DNA of 64,000 bases from NCBI RefSeq assembly GCF_000004075.3, contig NC_026657.2:6758001-6822000 (forward strand), in the 5' to 3' direction. The notes under the pieces are model-generated. The model was not told the origin of the DNA and ran no database searches. It saw only the letters and a program-made list of their open reading frames with translations. This DNA is from Cucumis sativus. Taxonomy: Eukaryota > Streptophyta > Magnoliopsida > Cucurbitales > Cucurbitaceae. Shown piece after piece: positions 51,175 through 61,798 of the stretch. The position numbers and the translations under genes were made by a program. How positions within the stretch are numbered: the first letter of the stretch is position 1; each line of letters opens with the position of its first letter.

Positions 51175-52478
51175 ATGGCGGGTCGTAATTTTGGTCGTCT
51201 GTACCGTTTTTCTTCTGCCAACCGACCCTTAGCTCCCGTCACCAATACTTCAGGCCAAGATTCGGCTCAGTACGATGGCCGTCGGTATCCTTCGTCCGCC
51301 CGAGACACGTCGCTGGAACCCCGGTCGTCACCGCCACGAGTTGCACTGAGGAGAGATGATCAACCCCTTCCTGCTTCTCCCACGTACTCTATCAAGAAGG
51401 CCACTTCTCCCCCGTCTTCTCCGTCGTATAGGGCTCCGGCTGCTCGTGGGATCAGCTCGCCGACTAAGACGGTGGATGAATACCCCAAGTATAAACCTAA
51501 TACTCAACCCAGGTTGGTTAAACAAATTTAATAAGCTTGCTATTTTATTTTTATTTAGAAAGAAAACAAATTGAATTAATTTGTAGACAAATAATTTATT
51601 TTAATTAAGAACATAGATTAGATTTTTGAACTTGCAATTAAAACGTAATTAAATAGCAAAACAAAATTAAACAAGTGAAAACAAATGGAGTTTATAAACA
51701 TCATCTTGTAATCAATGTTTTGTTTCTAAAAATTAAGTTTAATTTCTCTTCAATTATAAATTAAACTTTTTCAAAAAAAAAAAAAAAAATATATGTTTTT
51801 AAAACTACTTTAATCATAAACAATTTTTAAAATATATAAAACACAGATGTTGAATCAAATAAATTTATAGAATTAGTTGTCAAAAACAAAAGTAGAGTTA
51901 CTCCTCAAAATAGCTATGAAACGAATCAAAATTTTGATGCTTTAATCATCGTTACACCAACTATTGCATGAATAACAACTATTTGTTCATATTTTTAATG
52001 AAGGTCACCGGAGGCCAAACAAAAACCAGGGATATTCCACAAGAGTACTGTCGAGAAGGTGACGAAATCGGACCGTTATCATGAATCGAGCAAAACGTTG
52101 TCATCCCACAAGGGGCAGCTGCAACCAAATGCAATTAACATCAAGGGAGAGAATGTTGGGGCAGTAATGGAAATTGTTGAGTCGTCAAAACGGGAAGGGG
52201 GGCATATGATAAAGAAGATCAAAGAGACAGCAAGAGGAATTTTAAACAACAACGACATGGCTAATGATCAAAACAACGAAGCTTCAAAAGCACCTAATTC
52301 CTCAATGCCAACAAACACTTTTCTAAATAGCAATTTTCAGAGTGTCAACAATTCCCTTCTTTACAATGCAAATTTGACTCACCGTGATCCCGGTTTACAC
52401 CTCGCTTTCTCTCGGAACCCGACTGGTGAGCGGTCTGGTGTTGATGATCACAAGAAACAACACCATACAAGATACTAG
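51175..52478 (+). CDS. Proline/serine-rich protein, tandem family copy A
   Basis: I do not recognise a named family. Two exons, 51175-51512 and 52004-52478, join in phase 2 (CCCAG|GTTGG ... GAAG|GTCACC) to give 270 residues. The N-terminus MAGRNFGRLYRFSSANRP is a basic, aromatic variant of the MANLPRxGR start in the other copies. The first exon is rich in Pro and Ser with SPP/SPS motifs, probably disordered and phosphorylated. The C-terminal exon carries box 1 at about 157-170 (INIKGENVGAVMEI) and box 2 at about 219-248 (FLNSNFQSVNNS then HRDPGLHLAF). No signal peptide or membrane segment is seen, so a cytosolic or nuclear location is inferred. This is the only copy on plus and the most divergent: it lacks the LALPRS block of the others. 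AATAAA at 52543. Confidence 0.82.
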
Positions 52479-54308
52479 AGAAAACACAGAGGATGGAGAT
52501 GAAACAAAATATGATATATTATATATTGTTATATTTTATGAGAATAAAATGAATTTTATATGCTGATTTTATGTAACGAAGAGAAAGATGAGGATTCAAG
52601 TTTTATTATTGTGTGGTTCAGTGGTTGGCTTTTGCCATTTCTTTACGTACCTTGAAATAATATATGAGTTTGGATATTCTATATTAGATTTCTCTTCTAC
52701 GTGTTTTTTCTAAAAAAAAATGATACAAGGAATATTAGATCATAGTCTTTCAACGAATAAATGACGTATATTTTAAATGGTTAAACTTCGTTTTGCTTGT
52801 AACGGGCTGGTATAGTATAATAAAAAGAGATTTAATGATATATAAGCATAACGCCATCAACACTTTTTATTTATTTATTTTACATTTACGTTCCTGTAAC
52901 ATAATATTCCAAGTTAAACCCTAGATACAATCTTAATTTATGTGTTACATCTAAACATTATGCTAATTTTAATATTAGAAAACTAAAATCAAACATTGTG
53001 AGTTTTTTATATTTCTTTTTCAAATATATATCAAATTATCAAATTATTATTATTATTATATGACATATAGACGACGATCTTGAATTTCATATTTATCAGA
53101 TGAATAATATTAAAGGACATATTTGAGTATATCTTAAAAAGAGGTGACAAAGACTTTCATCACTAGAATAGAGTTTTAATGTGGGCTTTTTTACCTATGA
53201 AATAAATTTAAACTAATTATATAATGAAAAATGGTTTAAAAATACTTTTAACAACCCATTTATATTTTTTAAAAAATGTACAACATTCTTTAAAGCGAAT
53301 CTAGCCATTGAAGTCAAAATGACATTGATTCGAAAGTTGTAAAGTTTAATTTCCTACCCTAGTTATAACCGTTGTAGTGAAAAAAGAATACATAATAGGT
53401 GGATGATTCCAAAGCTTTGAACATGGTTAGATGGATCATAAAGAAGATGGGTTGTGGGGGCATACAAAAAATTAGGAAAAAGTAAAGCAGAGAAAAATAA
53501 GCTTGAAAGTTTCATGTATCTTCTAATTCTTATTCTTTTCGTTATAAATCAATAATAAATGTTTTTTGGTCTTGAATTGATATTAATTTTTACTTTGTAA
53601 GTCTACCACCTTAATCATAATTTAGGTGTATATGCAATTATAGATTAAACCTTATTGTTAGTTTATGTTCTCTTTAATTTTCTCTCATCATAATTTAGAA
53701 GCTATATATATACATATAAACATGTAAACAAAAAGTACTTTTCACTTGTTTGAAAAGCATGTTCACAAGTGCTTTATCAAGTGTGATTTTGACGTAATTA
53801 AAGGATTAAATTTTGCTTTAATTTCTTAAAATTATATATGGATCATAAACATTACATTAACTATATATACATTAAACACACTGCTTTAATACCATATGAA
53901 TTTCTATACAATTTTGCTTTAAGTCAATTGAAAATTTCAGAAATTAAGAAGGAATGAAACATATACATATACACACTTTTCTAATTATAAGTAACAATAA
54001 TTGAAATCACAAGTCTTGATTAAACTAATACTGTTTTTTAACATTAGCATTAATATATCTCACCGTAGCTCTTTATTATTAACAACTCATTTTCCAAATA
54101 CTTAAGCCAACAATTACATAACTTTTATAGAGTGGAAATACATGTTCCATATGAAGATATAAATATAAATATCAACATAAAATGGTATAATAACTATTAT
54201 TATATTGTTGCTGTGATATTGTTGTTTTATTATATTTATGATTATTTTTTCAGCAGCTTAAATAATATATAAGTATATAGAATATATAATAACTGGTCCA
54301 TATATACT
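52479..54308. other. Intergenic, between family copies A and B (convergent)
   Basis: AT-rich spacer holding the 3' ends of two convergent genes. No further gene, pseudogene or RNA recognised. Confidence 0.55.
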
Positions 54309-55409
54309 TTAGTGCCTTGAATCATGAATTGAATCGCCATGTTTAGACTTCTTCGAGCCAAAAGCAAGGTGGAGACCTGGATCACGGTGGCTTAAAGAAG
54401 AATTGTAAAGAATAGAATTGTTAACGCCTTGAAAATTGCTGTTCATAAACGACTTCCCTGGATAATTTGAATTTGATTTGTTTGTTTTCTCTTCATTTTC
54501 TTTGCTTTGTCCAACGGTTGGCTTTTTCTTTATTACTTCTGAGCCATCAGATGATTGTGTGATGTGCATCACTGCCCCTACGTTCTCCCCTTTTATGTTT
54601 ATAACGTCACTCTGCAGCTGCTGATGCTGCTGCTTCTGCTGGGGTTTACTCGCGCCGTACTCATCGTTTTGGCGGTAATGATCGGTTTTTGTTGGCTTCT
54701 CGGTTGTTGTCGTCTGGTAAAGAATCTTTTTTTGTTCGATCTGTTTAGCGTTGATGTAAATAAAGTCATTAATCATCACTCTTAAGATCGATGGTTATGT
54801 TGCAATCTATTATAATATGGGTTACGATGAAATAAGTTTATTGTAATTAATTAAATATATGAAGAGACCATTGAGTGAGCTAGAAACTTTACGTTAATTA
54901 ATTTAACTAATTACCTCCGGCGGGCTCCGAGGTCGAAGGGAGTGTTCAGGTTCACGTCTCACCTGCGATCGCGGCAGAGCCAGAGGAGAGAGTGGTGCAA
55001 CAGCGGTGGGAACGGTAGAGTGTCTAGGCTTGGACGGAGACGGTGGGGGAGAGATATGGGTGGGTTTAAAAGTTTTGGGAGATGTTGTGGCACTAGTCCG
55101 ACGTTCACCTTCGTAACGGTTATGCACCGGAGGTGGAGATAGTGGTTTACGAGGCGAAACGGTGCCGGCGCCGCTATATTTTGGAGAAGACGGGGGCGAG
55201 GAAAATTTTTTAACCGGAGATGAAAGACGAGGGGTTCTTTGTTTTATAGGAGACGTTTGAAAAGTATTAGTGGTTGGTACAGCTGAGGGAAAAACTTCGG
55301 GCTCGGTGGCCGCCGTGAATGGTTGAGGTTCCGGGCGGGTGGCAGTACCAGGACGCGGCAGAGAAGAGAAGCGGTTCCATTGACGGCCGAAACGAGGAAG
55401 ATTTGACAT
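54309..55409 (-). CDS. Proline/serine-rich protein, tandem family copy B
   Basis: Same unnamed family as copies A, C and D. Exon 1 is 54915-55409 and exon 2 is 54309-54740; the junction CCGGAG|GTAATT ... AAACAG|ATCGAA is phase 0, giving 308 residues. The start is MSNLPRFGRQWNRFSSLPRP. The middle of exon 1 is dense in SSP, SPP and PSP motifs, with the block PLSPLALPRSQVR before the intron. Exon 2 has a Gln-rich stretch (about 198-208), box 1 at about 212-225 (INIKGENVGAVMHI) and box 2 near the end (FMNSNFQGVNNS then HRDPGLHLAF). An alternative donor at LPRSQ|V exists but would shift the frame. The intron sits at the same place as in A and C but in another phase, so its donor has probably moved. 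Confidence 0.83.
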
Positions 55410-57131
55410 TATTAATAAAAAATAATTAAAATTAAAAAGCTAAGTTTATTCCAATTTATAATAATAATAGGTAGAGATGGTGAAATGGAATTGAGCTTTG
55501 TGAGTTATTTATAGTGAGAATACAATGATGATAAAATTGAAGACACCATTGGAGAAGAAGAGAAGCATCAGATTCAAGAAGAGAGCAAATAGAAGAGGCC
55601 AACAAAAAACACTCCCAAAGCAAAGAATAATTTAATTTTGGTTTCAAAAGAGACATAATGGATTATTCTCATTCTTCTCACCCAAATCAAGCAATCCAAA
55701 TATTGTCAAAAACACTCCATGTTCTTTATGATCTCCTTATAGTTAATAATAATTCCTTAACATTTTATATATATTTCTAAATGACATTGATTTAAGTTGA
55801 CATGATCTCAATCATTTTAATGTTGGTAATTGTTACAAATATTTGGGCTATTTGAGATTATTGTATTAACTTTTAAGTGTTGAATATTGATATTTAAGTG
55901 TGATTCAATGAATAAGATTCCTTATTTATTTTCTACTTAAAGTCATCTCTAGTGTTGTCCAACAAAGAAAAAAAAGCCATCTATAGTCAATGATTTTGAA
56001 TCGTTGATTATAATTTAAAAGTAATATGTTTGGCCTAGGAACAAATAATAGCTATTGTATCATTAGGTGGATATCACTATCTTTAATGTGTTATTATTGG
56101 TGATCATCTAAAGATTAGTCAATTTAAATTTAAATATGATACTTTTTGGAATCACTTATAAAAATGATATCATGAAGTGGAGTATTTTGATTTCTTTCCC
56201 TTGAAGAAAATAGAGAATCGTTTTTGTATTTAGGATGGAACATGAAGAACATTAGGAACGTCCTTTTGCGCCACAAAGACTCCTCATAATGTGTTTTTCC
56301 ATATATAATTATTTGCCCGTAATTTTTTTTTTTTAAAAAAAGAATCCAAATATTAGGGTTCTTATTGGAAGTACAAAAAAAAATATTGTTTTTTTTTTCA
56401 ATACATAAATTTGAAACCTTCCGAAAGAAAATAACACATATCAATTATTGTTGGGTTATATATAGAGAGAGTATTTTTCTCTTCGATTTTTGTATACTTT
56501 TAACTCGTATAAATTTATTAGAAGAAAAAAAAAAGTAAAGGTTAGAGCTTAAACCATTTACATCAAGATAAAGTTATATGTCCATGCTCGATTTGAGAAA
56601 CTATAGATGTCTTGTAACCATTCTAGCTATCTCATTTCTTTTACCATAACCCAAGTTAGGGGTGTTAATTTTTCTTTCGAAAGTAATTCATGAATATTAT
56701 TTTAAACAAAGTATCACTGGAATTTAAAGAAAATAAATTTAATATCAATATTATATAATTTTTTGAAGAATTTAGTGAATTTTTTCTGGAAGGGACATTC
56801 CTCTAGTGACAAAAACAAAGAGTTGTATTGGGAAATATAATGTGAGTATTTTAATGAAAAATGTGAGTTTATGCCAATATCGAGATAACACGGAGTAGTA
56901 AACGGTGATTTGATTATTTTTCCATTCAACTAAACTCGAGTTTTTTACCATAATATTTTATTTTATTTTATTTCTTAAAAGAAAAAACCCTTTTTTTTAT
57001 TTTCTATAAACTAGCCTATACTTTTTAAGAGAAATTTCTTATAATATATAGTTTATTAATGGTTACATAAAATACCCATATAAATGGCTTATTTCATATA
57101 ATAAAATAGTAGTACTTCTCCGTCCATATCC
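55410..57131. other. Intergenic, between family copies B and C
   Basis: Begins with the promoter of copy B (minus). The remainder is AT-rich with T and A tracts near 56320-56400. No additional gene or remnant copy was recognised. Confidence 0.55.
55505..55513 (-). promoter_or_regulatory. TATA box of family gene B
   Basis: TATAAATAA on minus, about 100 bp upstream of the ATG at 55409. Confidence 0.7.
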
Positions 57132-58276
57132 TCACTGGCGCAGCTTGGGCTTGTAACTCTTATCGCCGTCAACAACGGCTCCACCGCCATCCGCCGCATT
57201 GGGAAACGAGAGATGCAGGCCGGGATCACGGTGTTGGCACGACGAGTCGAACAGAAGAGAATTGTTTACACTCTGAAAATTACTGTTCATAAATGCGCTT
57301 ATCGGCGGTTTCTTCTTTCTCCCCGTTTTCTTATCTTCATGTCCATATCCATCGACATCCCCGTCGTCTTCTGTTTCTTTCTTTTTTAAGGTTTCTCCGC
57401 CCAAACGGTAGCCAGCGGATGACTTGTTTACTTCCATGACGGCGCCAACGTTATGTCCTTTGAGTTTCATAACCCCCGGCTTCTGCTGCTTTTGGTGTAC
57501 TGACTTGCCGGAGCCGTGCTCCGACTGCCGGTTTGACTTTGATGGCTTCTCATCAGCGGCCTTGTTGTATACAATCCCTTTGGTCTCCACCTCCGGTTGA
57601 ACCCTGAATATTATTTCTAATAATCTAGTCATAATTTCTTTCAACAAATATCAAAGTGTTTTTAAGTATAATAAGTACATGTGTACTGAAGTTGAATCTT
57701 TGTGTATATAAGTCAAAGTTACTTAATTGGACTAACAAATGAGAAAAAGTTGAATAAATATACATTTGCAGAAGTGAGCTCAAGGATGAACAAAAAGAAA
57801 ACAAGGGTAATAGTAATAAATAAATACAAATATATTTAACTGATAATTAAATCAATATACCTGGGTTGAGCCGTCGTCCCGTTCCCGGTTATCACTTGGC
57901 TACGTGGCAGAGCAAGAGGAGATAGCGGCGACGTCTTTGCTGGCCGGGACTTGGCCGGCGTCAGAGGTGGGGTTGTTTCCCCATTCCTCCTCTCAAGATA
58001 TTTATCTCCAATCGAATCCGGAGGCGACCGTGTTGCCTTCGCCGCCGGCGAACTGTCCACACGTGATGCAAACGGTGACGTGGCTTTCTTCGACGGAGAA
58101 GAAAGCGGGCGAGGGGATTCTCTCCGGGGAGAAGCCGGGGCCGGCGTAGTGATGGACGTAGCATACGGCATAGTTTCATACTTGGGTTCCACAGCAGGCT
58201 GTGCTGCGGCGGGAACTGGCGGCGGTACCGAAGAAAGACGTTGGCGTGTACGGCCCAAGCGAGGAAGATTTGCCAT
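57132..58276 (-). CDS. Proline/serine-rich protein, tandem family copy C
   Basis: Exon 1 is 57861-58276 and exon 2 is 57132-57603; the junction CCCAG|GTATAT ... TTCAG|GGTTCA is phase 2, as in copy A, giving 295 residues. The start is MANLPRLGRTRQRLSS. Exon 1 is Pro/Ser/Ala-rich and carries SPLALPRSQV shortly before the intron, as in copy B. Exon 2 starts RVQPEVETKG, then basic and Gln-rich sequence, box 1 (KLKGHNVGAVMEV), a DDGDVDGYGHEDKK acidic stretch, and box 2 (FMNSNFQSVNNS then HRDPGLHLSF). No signal peptide or membrane segment. Function unknown; the conserved boxes point to a short binding motif, which is inference. Confidence 0.83.
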
Positions 58277-60041
58277 AGCAAAGAAAATGGAAATTGAAAA
58301 TAGAATTAAGCGATATATTGAAAAGGCTTATGTGTTGCCAATTTATTTATAATGTGGAAATTGAAAATTATGAGAGAAGATCATATGATTCTCTAAAAAC
58401 AAATAAAATTCTCACAATTTCTTTAATGGTAAGATGTGTGGTAGAGAATTTTTTTGAAGAAAAGAATATAATCGTACTTATTTGTTTAAGAATGATATAT
58501 ATAGCAAATTTAGTTGGAAGAAAAATCATAATTCAATCTTATAATTTAGGAAAATGAAGGGGAAATAATCAAACAAAACTCAAATTCTATCAATAATTTC
58601 ATCAATATGGAAAATTGCTATATTTTATATTTGAAAATTTCTCTATAATTTATAAAAATTTAGAATTGAATGTATGTGATTTTGGTATAAAAGAAAGCAT
58701 AGAAAATGGGAATAAAAAATCTTGTAGTTAAAGATGAATAATTTGATTGAAGTTGCCCTACATTTATTAGACCAAGGAATATTAATTTCATATATTCTTT
58801 AAGCAACATGCATTACAAGTCATCACTAGCAAATAAAACACAGCCAAAACAACACTTAAAATTTGATTTTATTTAACATAAAATAGGTAATCAAAATTAA
58901 AGGAATTATAAAACTATAGGGGATTTAAAGGCCATTATTATAAATAATTACACCTAATTGTGGATTCCCATCACTTTAATTTATTAGGGAATCTCATTCT
59001 CATGGAACCTACGGATTTGATTATTACTGATTTTTTTTTTATATATACATATGTTATTCATATCCAAGTTCTAAATTGGTTGTGTACGTCAAAATATATT
59101 TGTTAGTACTGTCAAATGCAAAATTAGAAGATTTTAGTGTCGATGTTGTGATGATTTGATATCTCATTTCAGAGACACAATGTTCTTTCGAGGACATCAC
59201 ACTGAAGTTTTGAATATCCTTTTAAAACATGAGTTTTATAAATTTTCATATTGATTGGAATAGACTAGATAGTTTTAAGCAATAGTTACCTACTTAAACC
59301 ATAGGAAGTCTAATCACGTCAAGACTTCAACCTATTTATTTTTTTATCAACAAAAATCTCTCAAATTCATTTTGATTTTTTAAATTCGATAATGGCAGTG
59401 TTAAAGAGGTGATCAATTGAGGTAAATGGCATGAGAATAGGAAACAATGAAACATACATAAACCTTAGCTTAAATTTCAGATTAAAATTCTATTGATCCT
59501 TAAATTTATATTTTGTTATCAAACAATTAAAAAGGTCTATAAATACAATTAGTTAAATTAATCGATGATGTAACTTATATATTTAGAAGATTAGACTATC
59601 TATGAACAAACAAACATGATCAAATAAACATAAATTAAAAACTATTTTATTGTGACAAACTTAAATTTCTTGTATCATTTTTCCCTCTTTACTTATTTAT
59701 TTTTAAAATAAAAAAAAACATTAAAATCCATTTGAATTCAATTAAAAAAATGTTTTAAAAAAACTCATTTTTATTTAAACTATTTTTTTATAAAAATGAT
59801 TTAAAATACATTTATTCCAAACACTTCTAATTTTTTTTTGGAAGAACTTCGAAATAACATACTTTATAAAGTAAAGAATTTAAACACATAAGTAGAATAA
59901 ATAAAATAACAATTATTGCGAATTTATTTGAGAGTCAGTTTTGATTTTTGCGAACGAGAAGATTAATTTCAAAGCATTAACAATTCATATAAATATAAAG
60001 CCTTTAAAATTATATAACCGATTCCTCCTCTCTCTTCCTCC
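58277..60041. other. Intergenic, between family copies C and D
   Basis: The first part is the promoter of copy C. A weak third relative of the TCTATCA foldback repeat may be present at about 58580-58640. Otherwise AT-rich with no recognised gene. Confidence 0.5.
58343..58351 (-). promoter_or_regulatory. TATA box of family gene C
   Basis: TATAAATAA on minus, 75 bp upstream of the ATG at 58276. Confidence 0.7.
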
Positions 60042-60887
60042 TTAGTATTTAGATTTCTTGTTGCCATCCACCGTGGCTGCTTCATCCTTCTGGCCGGAGA
60101 AATCAAGATGCAGTCCCGGATCACGGCCACTGCAAGACGAATTATACATAACTGAATTGTTCACTTCTTGGAAATTGCTGTTCGTGATTGGCGTCATCGG
60201 AAATTCGGTTTCTCTGCGACTTTTCTCCATGTCATTTTCTTGTTGGACGCCGGTTTTCGTTTCGATCTTCCTCGTGACTTCTCCGCCTGAAATTTTATCG
60301 GAGAATTGGTTAATTTTCATTACCGCGCCAATGTTATCTCCCGTGAGGTTTATAGCCTTCGCCTGTAGGCTCGGCGGCGGCTTAGCGGATACGTTATCTA
60401 CCTGCCGATCCGACTTCTTGAACGAATCTGTTTTCTGCTCCACCTCCGGCTTGATAGCGGATGGAACCGTCGTCACATCTGCGGATTTGGGTAGAGCCAG
60501 AGTGGAAAGTGATGGCCTCGTTGGCTTGAGGGGTTCTTGATACGAATTAGGGCTAATAGAGTGCCTTGGGTCAACGGATTTGCGTGGAGGGGACACCGGT
60601 GGTGATCGTGCGGGTTTCAGCGGAGGACTGGCTTCACGTATGACGGTAGCTTCATATTTTGGCGACGCGGCGGGGGGAGAAATGCGAGGAGTAGGTTCTC
60701 CTGGAGTGGAAGATGGGGGAGCCGCCGCCGCTGGCGGGGTGGGTTCAAAAGGTTGCAGAGTTTGGATGGTTGGAGCCAATGGCAGAATCTCCGGCTCTGG
60801 TTCTTGAACAGACTGTGTGGCAGTAGGAGCAAGGCGGGAGACTGTGGAAAGACGCCATCTCCGACCATAGCGCGGAAGATTAGCCAT
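60042..60887 (-). CDS. Proline/serine-rich protein, tandem family copy D (intronless)
   Basis: A single open frame of 281 residues holds both halves that copies A-C split over two exons. Start MANLPRYGRRWRLSTVSRL. The middle is very rich in Pro, Ser and Ala (for example PPAAAAPPSSTP, SPPRKSVDPRHSISP), with STLALPKSADV matching LALPRSQV of B and C. IKPEVEQKTD then matches VQPEVETKG at the start of exon 2 in C, so the intron position is closed cleanly. Box 1 is NLTGDNIGAVMKI (about 178-190) and box 2 is ITNSNFQEVNNS then GRDPGLHLDF. No signal peptide or membrane helix. The intact frame and conserved boxes argue for a working gene. Function unknown. Confidence 0.85.
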   Translation of the reverse strand: MANLPRYGRRWRLSTVSRLAPTATQSVQEPEPEILPLAPTIQTLQPFEPTPPAAAAPPSSTPGEPTPRISPPAASPKYEATVIREASPPLKPARSPPVSPPRKSVDPRHSISPNSYQEPLKPTRPSLSTLALPKSADVTTVPSAIKPEVEQKTDSFKKSDRQVDNVSAKPPPSLQAKAINLTGDNIGAVMKINQFSDKISGGEVTRKIETKTGVQQENDMEKSRRETEFPMTPITNSNFQEVNNSVMYNSSCSGRDPGLHLDFSGQKDEAATVDGNKKSKY

Positions 60888-61798
60888 CAGGAATCAAGAA
60901 AATATAAATACAGAGAATAGAAAGTTTGAGAATGGAATGATGACAGTGATCATTGAAGCTTTGTATATGCAATTATTTATAGTTGGAGAATGGAACCAGT
61001 GGATCTGTAAGAGAAAGCGTGAAGCAGAAAGTGATGGAGAATTCCTAGAGAAGAAGAGATTCTGAATGAAGGGAAACAAGAAAGCAATCGCAGTGAAAGA
61101 AAAAACTTGAAATGCTTCTTTGAATAACAAATACACAAATACTATATGAAGAAAAGGGTGAAAAACAAGGGAAAGGAAAGCATCCTCTTTGGATGTTACT
61201 ATTATTGCTAACATCATTGCCGTTTGAAATATGTGAACATGGAAGAAATCACAGTGACTCTAATGGACAGACTTCTTTCTGAATCTGAATACGCATTGTT
61301 CGTTGATAAAAATGAGGGAAGAAGGAGATGCTTCTGTTCCCTAGATAGCACTTTCTTCTGTGTGGTAGCTTGATTGCGCCAACTGACTGCAGGGTTGGGG
61401 CTGGTCCTTATTTAGTTTGGGCTGTTTAGAGGGCAAGTGGTTGATTTGAGTTGCGATGAAGATACAAACACAGTCTCACGTCAGTTTGAAGTACAAGGTA
61501 CTTGAATCTGCAGCATTTCTCTGTACCAGTGAGACTGCAGACTTTAAAAATGAACAAACTGAAACATAGAGCTATACCGGGAGATGGTTAAAAAATGCAT
61601 AGATTGAAACGTAATTCTTATAGACTTCAAGTGCTTGGGTAACAAGTCATACCTGAAGGGAAGAAAAATTGTAGGAGGCAAGAATTGGAAAATGGGAAAG
61701 TGGAAAGAAAAGGTCCAGACATGTACAGACTTAAGACAGAGAGAGACCTCAGACCATAAGGAAAAGGGGAAGGAAGTTTACATAGGAGTATCATTAAA
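60888..61798. other. Intergenic, between copy D and the DUF4079 gene
   Basis: Holds the promoter of copy D and the 3' flank of the DUF4079 gene (both minus). GC content is a little higher than in other spacers. No other feature recognised. Confidence 0.55.
60973..60981 (-). promoter_or_regulatory. TATA box of family gene D
   Basis: TATAAATAA on minus, 94 bp upstream of the ATG at 60887. Its presence argues against D being a promoterless retrocopy. Confidence 0.7.

Noticed and set aside
57904-58352. Open frames on the opposite strand of family copies C and D (57904-58352, 60058-60807).
   Set aside because: They are shadows of GC-richer Pro/Ser-coding exons; the minus-strand frames carry the conserved boxes.
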